Positions 1 to 6,105 of a stretch of DNA of 7,156 nucleotides are shown piece by piece. Within the stretch, counting starts at the first letter, position 1. Each line of letters starts with the position of its first letter. The notes under the pieces were generated by a model that searched no databases, was not told where the DNA came from, and worked only from the letters and a program-made list of their open reading frames with translations. The position numbers and the translations under genes are program-made. This DNA is from Pseudomonadota bacterium (GTDB lineage Bacteria > Pseudomonadota > Gammaproteobacteria > Burkholderiales > Burkholderiaceae_B): the NCBI GenBank assembly GCA_023386765.1, contig JAEWJD010000157.1:1-7156 (forward strand). The letters run 5' to 3'.

Positions 1-19
1 GGCGTCTGGCGTCACCGGT

Positions 20-41
20 GCGGGGCCCCATGGGCCCCCGC
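20..41 (-). terminator. GC-rich hairpin just downstream of the kinase gene
   Basis: A near-perfect inverted repeat lies 21 bp past the kinase stop codon on the minus strand. The arms pair over about 9 bp with one bulged base and a 3-nt loop. No T-run follows on either strand, so it is not a canonical intrinsic terminator. It could still help end or stabilise the kinase transcript. The remaining bases from 1 to 62 hold no gene I can support. Confidence 0.35.
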
Positions 42-62
42 AGCGATTTCGCGCTGGTGTTT

Positions 63-1172
63 TCAGCGCTGGTCCGGCGAGGAGGGTGCCGCCGGCCGGT
101 CCGGCAGCCGCAGCCGCAGGCACGTGCCGCCGCCCGGCGCGGGCTCAAGCACGAGGCTGCCGCCCAGCAGGCGGGCGCGCTCGCGCATGCCCATCAAGCC
201 GTAGCTGCCAGGGCGGGGCTGCGCCTGCGGCAGGCCCACGCCATCGTCGCGCACGGTCAGCTCAAGCACATTGCCGTCATGCTCCAGCGTTACCCAGACC
301 TGACGCGCCTGGGCATGTTTGGCGACGTTGGTGAGGCTTTCCTGGAAGATGCGGTAAAGATGCGCCATGGCATCGGCCTCAAGGGCCAGTGCTTCGGGCG
401 GCTTGAGGTAATGGCAGATCAGCCCATAACGCGTTTCGAATTGCCGCAGATGGTTCTCGATCGCCACGGGCAGGCCCAGATGAGGCAGGGCGCTGGGGTG
501 CAGATCTTCCGAGATCTGCCGCACCGTGGTGATGGTGTCCTGCAGCAGGCTCAGGCATTGCCCCATCATCTGCGTGAGGCGTTCTGCCTGTGCGGGATCG
601 TCGGGTGTCTTGTGCAACTGGCGTGACAGGCGCGAGAGGTCGAATTTCAGCGCCGAGAGCATGCCGCCCACGGCATCATGCAGTTCCATGGCGAAGCGCT
701 GGCGCTCGGCCTCGCGCAAGGTTTCGATATGGTTGACCAGCGCGGCCAGGGCGGCACGGGATTGCTGCAGCTCGGCCTGGCGTTGCAGGCGCTCGGTGGC
801 ATCGATACCCACGCCGATGACGGCGGGTCCGCCATTGAAATCGATGCGCCGCCCATGGATCTCCAGGGCCCGCTCGCCACCATCGGGCAGCTGCAGGTGC
901 ACCGTAAAGGTCGAGTCCTTGTCGCCGGTCAGGCGGCGTTCATACTGCTTGAGCAGGGAGTCGCGCTGCAGCGGCGGGGCCACCTTGGCCAGCGGGCGAC
1001 CGACTAGCTTTTCGCGGGGTACGCCGCAAAGCCGGGCAAAGGCATCATTGACATAGACCAGATGCGCATTCTGCAACAGGTAGATGCCCGCGACGGACTG
1101 TTCAATCAGCCCCTCGAAGAGCAGACGATAATTGGTGGCATCCTGGCTCAAGGGCCAGCGCAGGTCCTGCAT
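63..1172 (-). CDS. Soluble PAS-domain sensor histidine kinase, NarL/HisKA_3 family
   Basis: This is a cytoplasmic sensor kinase of 369 residues. One PAS domain (about residues 10-128) includes the stretch YVNDAFARLCGVPREKLVGR. A coiled linker leads to a HisKA_3 dimerisation domain with the motif ERQRFAMELHDAVGG, phospho-acceptor His165. The HATPase_c domain follows: N-box FQESLTNVAKHA, G1 box DDGVG, G2 box GLMGMRERARLLGG. No transmembrane segment or signal peptide is visible, so the input should be intracellular. I chose the ATG at 1172 because AGGTG sits 7 nt upstream. A longer frame from a GTG at 1277 adds 35 residues without domain character, has no clear ribosome binding site, and overlaps the -10 box of the best promoter. 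Position H+5, usually Gln in this family (HDxxxQ), is Gly. Its likely partner is the response regulator at 2341, beyond the divergent Bug gene. The family call is firm; the signal is unknown. Confidence 0.93.
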   Translation of the reverse strand: MQDLRWPLSQDATNYRLLFEGLIEQSVAGIYLLQNAHLVYVNDAFARLCGVPREKLVGRPLAKVAPPLQRDSLLKQYERRLTGDKDSTFTVHLQLPDGGERALEIHGRRIDFNGGPAVIGVGIDATERLQRQAELQQSRAALAALVNHIETLREAERQRFAMELHDAVGGMLSALKFDLSRLSRQLHKTPDDPAQAERLTQMMGQCLSLLQDTITTVRQISEDLHPSALPHLGLPVAIENHLRQFETRYGLICHYLKPPEALALEADAMAHLYRIFQESLTNVAKHAQARQVWVTLEHDGNVLELTVRDDGVGLPQAQPRPGSYGLMGMRERARLLGGSLVLEPAPGGGTCLRLRLPDRPAAPSSPDQR

Positions 1173-1179
1173 GCATCTA

Positions 1180-1184
1180 CACCT
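1180..1184 (-). promoter_or_regulatory. Ribosome binding site deciding the kinase start
   Basis: AGGTG on the minus strand lies 7 nt before the ATG at 1172. No comparable site precedes the alternative GTG at 1277. This supports the shorter, 369-residue kinase. Confidence 0.5.
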
Positions 1185-1275
1185 GGAAGATCGCCTTCCG
1201 AGTAGGAAAACGATGACATGAAGATAGGCTATATCCGACAAGAAAATACGAACACGCCTCTTTAAACTCTCTCCC

Positions 1276-1304
1276 ACACTAATGAGGCCCTACAGGCGTG
1301 TCAA
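1276..1304 (-). promoter_or_regulatory. Candidate sigma70 promoter for the kinase
   Basis: On the minus strand a perfect -35 box TTGACA (1299-1304) is followed by a 17-bp spacer and a weak -10 box TAGTGT (1276-1281), which keeps only the first two and last consensus bases. Transcription would begin near 1268-1270, leaving a leader of about 100 nt before the ATG at 1172. A start at the GTG at 1277 would then be excluded. The spacing and -35 are convincing; the -10 is poor. I could not find an equally good promoter for the plus-strand Bug gene in the same region. Confidence 0.4.
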
Positions 1305-1318
1305 TGCCGGGTCAGATA

Positions 1319-1324
1319 CGGGAG
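1319..1324 (+). promoter_or_regulatory. Ribosome binding site deciding the Bug gene start
   Basis: The purine-rich stretch GGGAG (1320-1324, preceded by C at 1319) ends 8 nt before a GTG at 1333. Starting there places the twin-arginine motif at residues 3-4, as expected for an export signal. The upstream ATG at 1282 lacks such a site and would bury the signal behind 17 extra residues. Confidence 0.55.
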
Positions 1325-1332
1325 ACAACACG

Positions 1333-2313
1333 GTGCAACGACGATCACTTCTGAAACTGGCTGCCGCCGCTTCGCTGGGCGGCAGCGCGCTGCTGGGCCG
1401 GGCCCTGCATGCCGCCGAGGCTTTTCCTTCGCGTCCCATCCGCATCCTGGTTGGTTTTTCGCCCGGCGGGGTGACCGATATCGTGGTGCGGGCACTGGCC
1501 GAGAGCGCGTCCACCGTGTTCGGCCAACCCATCATCATCGAGAACAAGCTGGGGGCGGGGGGGGTGATGCCCGCCTATCAGCTGCTCAACAGCACGCCGG
1601 ATGGCTACACCCTGGGCCTGATTCCGCAAAGCGTGTTCCGCCTGCCCTATATCAACAATATCAAGTGGGATCCGGCCCAGGACCTGGAATATGTCATTCG
1701 CCTGACGGGTTTCACCTGGGGACTGGTGGTGGCGGCCGATTCGCCCATCAAGACCTTCAAGGACTACGTCGAGTATGCCCGCAGCCATCCGGGCGAGCTG
1801 AGCTACGGCACGGTGGGTAGCCTGACTACCCAGCACTTGACGATGGAGCAGATTGCCCGGGCGCTGGGCGTGCAGTTCAATCACGTGCCCTATAAGGGCG
1901 TGGCCGAGGCGCTGCCTGCCTTGATGGGCGGCCACATCATGTCGGTGGCGGATGCCTCCTCCTGGGTGCCCTATGTCAAGGCAGGAAAGATGCGCCTGTT
2001 GGTGGTCTGGACGGACAAGCGCGTGCCGCAGTTCCCGGACGTGCCGACCCTGCGCGAAGTCGGCATCGACATGGTGCAGACCTCGCCCTGGGGGCTGGCC
2101 GCGCCCAAGGGCACGCCGGCCGCCGTGGTACAGCGCCTGCACGATGGTTTCCGCCAGGCCATGCAGGGCAAGGCCTTCCAGGAGTCGCTGACCAATTATG
2201 ATATGGAAGAGCAATACCTCGACGGCGCGGCCTACCGCGATTTCGCGCGTGACGCGGTCGAGAGCGAAACCCGTATCCTGGGCGCCCTGAACGTACCGCG
2301 CGGCGGCCAGTAA
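1333..2313 (+). CDS. Bug/TctC-family periplasmic solute-binding protein with Tat-type signal
   Basis: This is a tripartite tricarboxylate transporter receptor (TctC/Bug family), 326 residues, the usual length. The N-terminus QRRSLLKL followed by an Ala/Leu/Gly-rich stretch is a twin-arginine-type signal; cleavage probably falls after LHA (residue 27) or AEA (residue 30). The mature part starts FPSRPIRILVGFSPGGVTD, the typical Bug opening with the GG ligand loop at residues 45-46. It continues with ENKLGAGG (70-77), YGTVGSLTTQHL (158-169) and VPYKG (185-189). Bug proteins bind carboxylates and related small molecules in the periplasm. No TctA/TctB membrane partners are in the window, so this may be an orphan receptor. 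I use the GTG start at 1333 (ribosome binding site 8 nt upstream) rather than the ATG at 1282. It is divergent from the kinase and followed after 27 bp by the response regulator. The ligand cannot be read from the sequence. Confidence 0.93.
   Translation: MQRRSLLKLAAAASLGGSALLGRALHAAEAFPSRPIRILVGFSPGGVTDIVVRALAESASTVFGQPIIIENKLGAGGVMPAYQLLNSTPDGYTLGLIPQSVFRLPYINNIKWDPAQDLEYVIRLTGFTWGLVVAADSPIKTFKDYVEYARSHPGELSYGTVGSLTTQHLTMEQIARALGVQFNHVPYKGVAEALPALMGGHIMSVADASSWVPYVKAGKMRLLVVWTDKRVPQFPDVPTLREVGIDMVQTSPWGLAAPKGTPAAVVQRLHDGFRQAMQGKAFQESLTNYDMEEQYLDGAAYRDFARDAVESETRILGALNVPRGGQ
1557..1564 (+). repeat. G8 homopolymer tract inside the Bug gene
   Basis: Eight consecutive G bases follow G5-C (1551-1556), all within codons for the conserved Bug motif LGAGG. 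A slip of one base would frameshift the receptor at about residue 77. The tract may simply reflect Gly codons in a GC-rich gene. Confidence 0.6.
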
Positions 2314-2340
2314 GTCCTGTCACCTGTCTTGCCGCCACCC

Positions 2341-2967
2341 ATGATTCGTGTCCTGATCGTCGATGACCACACCATTTTCCGTGAGGGTCTCAAGCGCCTG
2401 CTGGCCGATGAGGACGACATCTGCGTGGCCGGCGAGACGGCCGACGCGCAGGAGGCGCTCAGCCGCCTGCGCGAGTCGCCCTACGATGTGCTGCTGCTGG
2501 ATGTGAACCTGCGCGGGCGCAGTGGCCTGGACGTGCTGCCGTCGATCCGCGCGGAATGGCCCCGGCTGCCCATCGTGATGCTCAGCATGTACCCGGCCGA
2601 ACAATATGCCTTGCGCGCGTTTCAGCTGGGCGCGACCGGTTATGTAGCCAAGGACATGGAGCCCGATGCGCTGGTGCTCAGCATCCGCCAGGCGGCAGCG
2701 GGCGGGCGCTACTTCCCGGCCGAGATCTCCGACAAGACGCTGGCCACGGTGGCGCGTGGCGATACCCTGCATGAAGCCCTGTCGCCACGGGAAAGACAGA
2801 TATTCCTGCTCATGGTGCAGGGCGCACGCCTGACGGACATCGCTCAGCAGTTGATCGTCAGCGTCAAGACTGTCAGCACCTACCGTGCCCGCATCCTCCA
2901 GAAACTCAAGGCCGGCAGCAATGCCGAGCTGGTGCAGTACGCCATTCATCATCGCCTGATCGACTGA
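2341..2967 (+). CDS. NarL/LuxR-type response regulator
   Basis: This is a DNA-binding response regulator of 208 residues, the standard size for the NarL/FixJ family. The receiver domain (1-120) has the acidic pair Asp8/Asp9, phospho-acceptor Asp54 in LLLDVNLRGRSG, Ser82 in VMLSMY and Lys104 in YVAKDM. The C-terminal LuxR-type helix-turn-helix spans about 147-202: LSPRERQIF, then TDIAQQLIVSVKTVSTYRARI. The ATG at 2341 begins directly with the receiver strand MIRVLIVDDH; a TTG at 2329 would add only four residues. Neither has an obvious Shine-Dalgarno site, which suggests translational coupling to the Bug gene ending 27 bp upstream. A HisKA_3 kinase (63-1172) is the natural phosphodonor. Its gene is on the opposite strand, with the Bug gene between them. 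Targets are unknown; the exported hydrolase/lyase-like operon immediately downstream is a reasonable candidate (inference). Confidence 0.95.
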   Translation: MIRVLIVDDHTIFREGLKRLLADEDDICVAGETADAQEALSRLRESPYDVLLLDVNLRGRSGLDVLPSIRAEWPRLPIVMLSMYPAEQYALRAFQLGATGYVAKDMEPDALVLSIRQAAAGGRYFPAEISDKTLATVARGDTLHEALSPRERQIFLLMVQGARLTDIAQQLIVSVKTVSTYRARILQKLKAGSNAELVQYAIHHRLID

Positions 2968-2990
2968 ACCGGCGGCTGCTTCGTTTCCGT

Positions 2991-3024
2991 CCCCGTGCCC
3001 GGTCCCGGTCATGGGGTTTTTTTT
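2991..3024 (+). terminator. Intrinsic terminator after the response regulator
   Basis: CCCCGTG (2991-2997) pairs with CATGGGG (3010-3016), seven pairs including one G-U, with a 12-nt loop. Eight T bases (3017-3024) follow immediately. It lies 23 bp past the stop codon. It should end the Bug/response-regulator transcript and separate it from the downstream operon. Confidence 0.8.
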
Positions 3025-3030
3025 GGCCCT

Positions 3031-3043
3031 TAACAAGGTGTTA
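3031..3043. promoter_or_regulatory. Small dyad upstream of the hydrolase promoter
   Basis: TAACA-AGG-TGTTA is a perfect 5-bp inverted repeat with a 3-bp centre, about 23 bp upstream of the candidate -35 box. The position suits an activator operator. GTTATG at 3040-3045 recurs at 3076-3081 between the -35 and -10 boxes. No protein can be assigned to it from sequence. Confidence 0.25.
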
Positions 3044-3065
3044 TGAAGTAGCGACGAAACGGAAT

Positions 3066-3094
3066 GCGACATTAGGTTATGTGCTTTCTATCAT
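3066..3094 (+). promoter_or_regulatory. Candidate sigma70 promoter for the hydrolase/lyase-like operon
   Basis: GCGACA (3066-3071, 4 of 6 consensus -35 bases) is separated by 17 bp from TATCAT (3089-3094, 5 of 6 consensus -10 bases). Transcription would start near 3101, giving a leader of about 120 nt before the ATG at 3221. It lies in the less GC-rich stretch just after the terminator. A weak hairpin at 3110-3129 falls at the start of this leader. Confidence 0.45.
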
Positions 3095-3220
3095 GGCGGG
3101 CATACCGGGGGTCTGTCTAGGCACAGGCCAATCGGCAACAGCCTGGCGGCCGCAAGCGGTCTGCCCGGCCAAGACAAGGCGGCTCTACCGATCTGCCAGC
3201 CAAACCAAGGAGGACATCCA

Positions 3221-4387
3221 ATGCGTGCATCGTTTGCCGGCCATACCGGCTCCCTTTCGTGTTCCCCCGTGCGCGCCGCCTGGCGCCGCCGCGCCGCTGT
3301 GCTGGGCAGCTCGCTGCTGTCGCTGGCCCTGGCCTGGGGAATGAGTTTGCCGGCCCAGGCCGCCGACGCGGCCCGTCCCGCCGCGGCGCCGGCCGCCGAA
3401 CTCGTTCTGCTGGGCGTGGCCGGCGGCCCGACCTGGTACGGCAAGGATTCGCCGCATGGCATTTCGTCGGCGCTGGTGATCGATGGCCGTGCCTATATCG
3501 TGGACCTGGGGTCCGGCGCCTATCGCCAGTTGCGCCGCGCCGGCATCAAGCCCGGCACGGAGCAGGCGGTGTTTTTCACGCACCTTCACACGGACCATGT
3601 GGTCGATCTGGCCAGCCTGCTGATGTACGACCCCAGCGCCCGCCGACGGGCCGGCGCATCGTTGCAGATTTTCGGGCCGGGCAACCGGGGGGTGTTGCCG
3701 CCGCTGGCGCCGGGCATGAAGGAAGAGGTCGTCATCCATGAGGAAAACCCGTCGGCCGGCACGCGCGATATGGTGGATGCCATCGTTGGGGCGATGGCGG
3801 CCGACATGAATATCCGGGTGCGCAGTGAAGGGGTGCCTGACGTGCGCAACTTCTTCCAGGCCCATGACATCGCCCTGCCTGCGGGCCTGAAGGTGGATCC
3901 CAACACCGATCCGGCGCCGCCGATGGAGCCGTTCGTGGTGTGGCAGGACCCGCAGGTCAAGGTCAGCGCCACCCTGGTGCCGCATGGCCTGGTCTTTCCC
4001 AATTTCGCCTATCGCTTCGATACGGCCCAGGGCTCGGTGGTGTTTTCCGGTGATACCGCCGTCAGCGACAACCTGATCCGCCTGGCCAAGGGGGCCGACA
4101 TTCTGGTGCACGAGGCGATCGATCCGGCCTGGGTGGATCACATCGTCGGCGCCAAGCCCTGGGACGCGCGTCAACAGGCGCTGGCCAAGCAGCTGCTGGA
4201 GGCACACACCACGCCGCAGCAGGTGGGCGAGGTTGCCACCCGCGCCGGCGTCAAGACGTTGGTGCTGTCGCATCTGGTGCCGGGTGATGCGCCGGCCGAA
4301 CATTGGGCCCAGGCACGCGAGACCTTCGCCGGGCCGGTGGTGGTCGGGCAGGATCTGATGCGTCTGCCGCTGGCCGGCCGGCCTTAA
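3221..4387 (+). CDS. Exported metallo-beta-lactamase-fold hydrolase, RNase Z/arylsulfatase-like branch
   Basis: This is a predicted di-zinc hydrolase of 388 residues outside the cytoplasm. The start is secure: AAGGAGG (3207-3213) lies 7 nt before the ATG. Residues 1-47 form a signal peptide with a basic WRRR segment, a hydrophobic core and probable cleavage after PAQA. The metal site is intact: HLHTDH (121-126), a later His255 in LVPHG, Asp278 in FSGDT and His351 in LSHLVP. LVHEA (295-299) and His329 match the RNase Z-like branch of the fold. Export rules out tRNA processing; a small-molecule ester, lactone, sulfate or phosphate substrate is more likely, but I cannot name it. An insertion-like segment (about 165-245) separates the two halves of the metal site and may shape the substrate pocket. 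Its stop is 14 bp before the exported lyase-like gene, so the two probably form an operon. Confidence 0.88.
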   Translation: MRASFAGHTGSLSCSPVRAAWRRRAAVLGSSLLSLALAWGMSLPAQAADAARPAAAPAAELVLLGVAGGPTWYGKDSPHGISSALVIDGRAYIVDLGSGAYRQLRRAGIKPGTEQAVFFTHLHTDHVVDLASLLMYDPSARRRAGASLQIFGPGNRGVLPPLAPGMKEEVVIHEENPSAGTRDMVDAIVGAMAADMNIRVRSEGVPDVRNFFQAHDIALPAGLKVDPNTDPAPPMEPFVVWQDPQVKVSATLVPHGLVFPNFAYRFDTAQGSVVFSGDTAVSDNLIRLAKGADILVHEAIDPAWVDHIVGAKPWDARQQALAKQLLEAHTTPQQVGEVATRAGVKTLVLSHLVPGDAPAEHWAQARETFAGPVVVGQDLMRLPLAGRP

Positions 4388-4394
4388 GGGGAGG
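4388..4394 (+). promoter_or_regulatory. Ribosome binding site deciding the lyase-like start
   Basis: GGGGAGG begins directly after the hydrolase stop codon and ends 7 nt before the ATG at 4402. This fixes the start at 4402; the frame stays open further upstream inside the hydrolase gene, but those 33 codons are only overlap. Confidence 0.7.
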
Positions 4395-4401
4395 CGCAAA
4401 C

Positions 4402-6087
4402 ATGCCTGATTTTTCACTCAAGTCGCTGGGCCGTCTGACGGCGCTGTGCCTGGCTGGGGTGTCGCCCCTGGCGCTGGCCGCGGCCGGCTGCGCCGAAGTG
4501 GTGCTCGATGGGCGTTCCCTGACGCTGGCACAGGTCGAGGCCGTGGCGCGCCGCGATTGTCCAGTGTCCCTGGAAGCAGGCGCACGCCAGCGGGTCGAGC
4601 GGGCCCACGCTTTGCTGCTGGCCTACGCCAAGCTGGATCGCCCGGTCTACGGTTTGAACCGGGGGGTGGGCCTGAACAAGGACCAGACCATTTTTGAAGG
4701 CGGTGAGATATCGCCGGCGGTGCGGGCGCGCTCGGAGCAGTTCAACCGCGACCTGCTCAACTCGCACAGCGCGGCCTATGGCCAGACGGTGCCGCGCGAC
4801 GTGGCGCGCGCGGCACTGCTGATCCGGCTCAATACGGCCCTTACGGGCGGGGCCGGCCTGCAGCCGCAGGTGGTGCAGGGCTATGCCGACCTGCTCAATC
4901 ATGACATTACCCCGGTGCTGTATGGCGACGGGTCGGTCGGGGAGGCCGACATCACCGTATTGGCGCCCATCGGCCTGGCCCTGATGGGCGAGGGCGAGGT
5001 GGATTACCGGGGTCGGCGCATGAGCGCCGCCGAGGCGTTGCAGCAAGCGGGCCTGGCCCCGTTGCGGTTGTATGGCAAGGACGGGCTGGGCGTGGTCAGC
5101 GCCAATGCCTACGGCGCCGCGCTGGCCAGCCTGGCCGCGCGCGATGTGGCCCGTTTGCTGGCACAGGCCGATGCCGTGGCGGCGCTCTCGCTGGAAGGCC
5201 TGGGAGGCAATCTGGCGCCGTTGCTGCCGGTGACGCAGGCGCAGCGGCCCTTTGCGGGCCAGCAGGCGGCGGCGTCTCATATGCGTGAGCTGCTGCAGGG
5301 CAGTTCGCTGTGGCAGCCTGACCCGCAGCGGGCGCTGCAGGATCCGTTGAGCTTTCGCACGGCCAGCCAGGCGCACGGGGCGGCCAGGGATCTGCTGGGC
5401 CTGTTGCAGACGCAGCTTGTGCTGCAGCTCAACCATGCCGATGACAACCCGACGGTGGTGCTGGACGCACAGGTTCCGGCCGACGCCTCGGCCTATGAGA
5501 AACCGTTCTATGTGACGCAGGGCGCGGTGCGCGGGGCGGTCATCCCAAGCGCCAGCTTCGATCCCAGCGCCTGGGCCTTGCCGCTGCAAGGCATGACGGT
5601 CGCGCTATCGCAGGTGGCCCAGTTGTCGGCCCAGCGCAGCCTGCGCCTGACCGAGAGCGGCTTCACCGGGCTGGCGCGTTTCCTCAGCCCGGGAGGCGGA
5701 GCCATCGGCTATGGGCCGGTGCAGAAAAGCGTGTCGTCGCTGGCAGCCGGGGTGCGCAGTCTGGCCCAGCCGGTGATGACCGACGTTCAGCCCCAAGCCG
5801 GCAATATCGAGGACGTCGGCAGCAATGCTCCCTGGATCGCGCAGCGCCTGGGCCAGCAGGTCGAGGGCGTCAACCGCCAGCTTGCCCTGGAATTGCTGCT
5901 TGCCGCGCAGGCGCTTGATCTGCGCCGGGCGGCGCATCCGGACTACCAGCCCGGACAGGGAACCGGTGCCCTGTGGCGCAGCTTCCGCGAGACGGTGCCG
6001 GCTTTGACGGCCGATCGCCGGGTCGACCTGGATCTGGCACGCGCCGACGCCTTCCTGGCCGCCCAACGCCGCACGGCCGTGCCTTGA
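4402..6087 (+). CDS. Exported histidine/phenylalanine ammonia-lyase superfamily protein lacking the MIO triad
   Basis: The protein has 561 residues; bacterial HAL proteins have about 510. Superfamily features run in order: LDGRSLTLAQVEAVAR (35-50), catalytic-loop YGLNRGVG (83-90, Tyr83), LLNSH (His122), GSVG (177-180), GEGEV (196-200), QDPLSFR (313-319, Arg319), LNHADDNP (343-350) and NIEDVGSN (468-475, Glu470). Residues 1-30 precede the normal HAL start and look like a signal peptide: K7 and R11, then a hydrophobic core ending LALAAAGCA. AAGC is a weak lipobox, so a lipoprotein is possible. The family makes its MIO electrophile from Ala-Ser-Gly after GSVG. Here the residues are Glu181-Ala182-Asp183; aligned on the Asp, the triad has become Glu-Ala with one residue lost. 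Tyr of QDPYSLR is Leu316, and the Asn of GLALLNG aligns with Ser233, with Asn235 close by. The frame is intact, so this is not a broken gene. Standard ammonia-lyase activity is doubtful. Confidence 0.9.
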   Translation: MPDFSLKSLGRLTALCLAGVSPLALAAAGCAEVVLDGRSLTLAQVEAVARRDCPVSLEAGARQRVERAHALLLAYAKLDRPVYGLNRGVGLNKDQTIFEGGEISPAVRARSEQFNRDLLNSHSAAYGQTVPRDVARAALLIRLNTALTGGAGLQPQVVQGYADLLNHDITPVLYGDGSVGEADITVLAPIGLALMGEGEVDYRGRRMSAAEALQQAGLAPLRLYGKDGLGVVSANAYGAALASLAARDVARLLAQADAVAALSLEGLGGNLAPLLPVTQAQRPFAGQQAAASHMRELLQGSSLWQPDPQRALQDPLSFRTASQAHGAARDLLGLLQTQLVLQLNHADDNPTVVLDAQVPADASAYEKPFYVTQGAVRGAVIPSASFDPSAWALPLQGMTVALSQVAQLSAQRSLRLTESGFTGLARFLSPGGGAIGYGPVQKSVSSLAAGVRSLAQPVMTDVQPQAGNIEDVGSNAPWIAQRLGQQVEGVNRQLALELLLAAQALDLRRAAHPDYQPGQGTGALWRSFRETVPALTADRRVDLDLARADAFLAAQRRTAVP

Positions 6088-6105
6088 TTCCCACCGGCTT
6101 GCGAG

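Noticed and set aside
18..626. Plus-strand open frame of 202 codons opposite the kinase C-terminal half
   Set aside because: It covers the kinase catalytic domain in antisense, has no ribosome binding site or domain, and its composition is that of a shadow frame.
1173..1277. N-terminal extension of the kinase from GTG 1277, with a short hydrophobic patch (residues 16-27) that could suggest a membrane anchor
   Set aside because: The patch is only about 12 residues, the extension has no good ribosome binding site, and the start overlaps the candidate -10 box.
1345..2214. Open frame of 289 codons antisense to the Bug gene
   Set aside because: Low-complexity His/Gly/Arg-rich translation opposite a typical Bug protein.
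3081..3344. Possible small protein or leader peptide from GTG 3081
   Set aside because: No ribosome binding site, no recognisable features, and it runs out of frame well into the hydrolase gene.
4083..4115. LVHEA segment of the hydrolase as evidence for a true tRNA-processing RNase Z
   Set aside because: The protein has a clear export signal, so it should not meet tRNA; the motif marks the fold branch, not the substrate.
3185..4417. Long open frame of 410 codons on the minus strand across the hydrolase gene
   Set aside because: It mirrors the hydrolase gene, which has a signal peptide, full metal motifs and a strong ribosome binding site. Its translation is rich in His, Arg, Gln and Gly with no recognisable domain, as expected from an antisense frame in GC-rich DNA.
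4942..4950. Loss of the MIO triad explained by a frameshift or pseudogene
   Set aside because: The frame is open over all 561 codons, and the sequence on both sides (GSVG, GEGEV, later motifs) stays in register with the family.
4414..5589. Long open frame of 391 codons on the minus strand across the lyase-like gene
   Set aside because: Antisense shadow of a clear superfamily member; the product is Arg/Gln/His-rich without domains.
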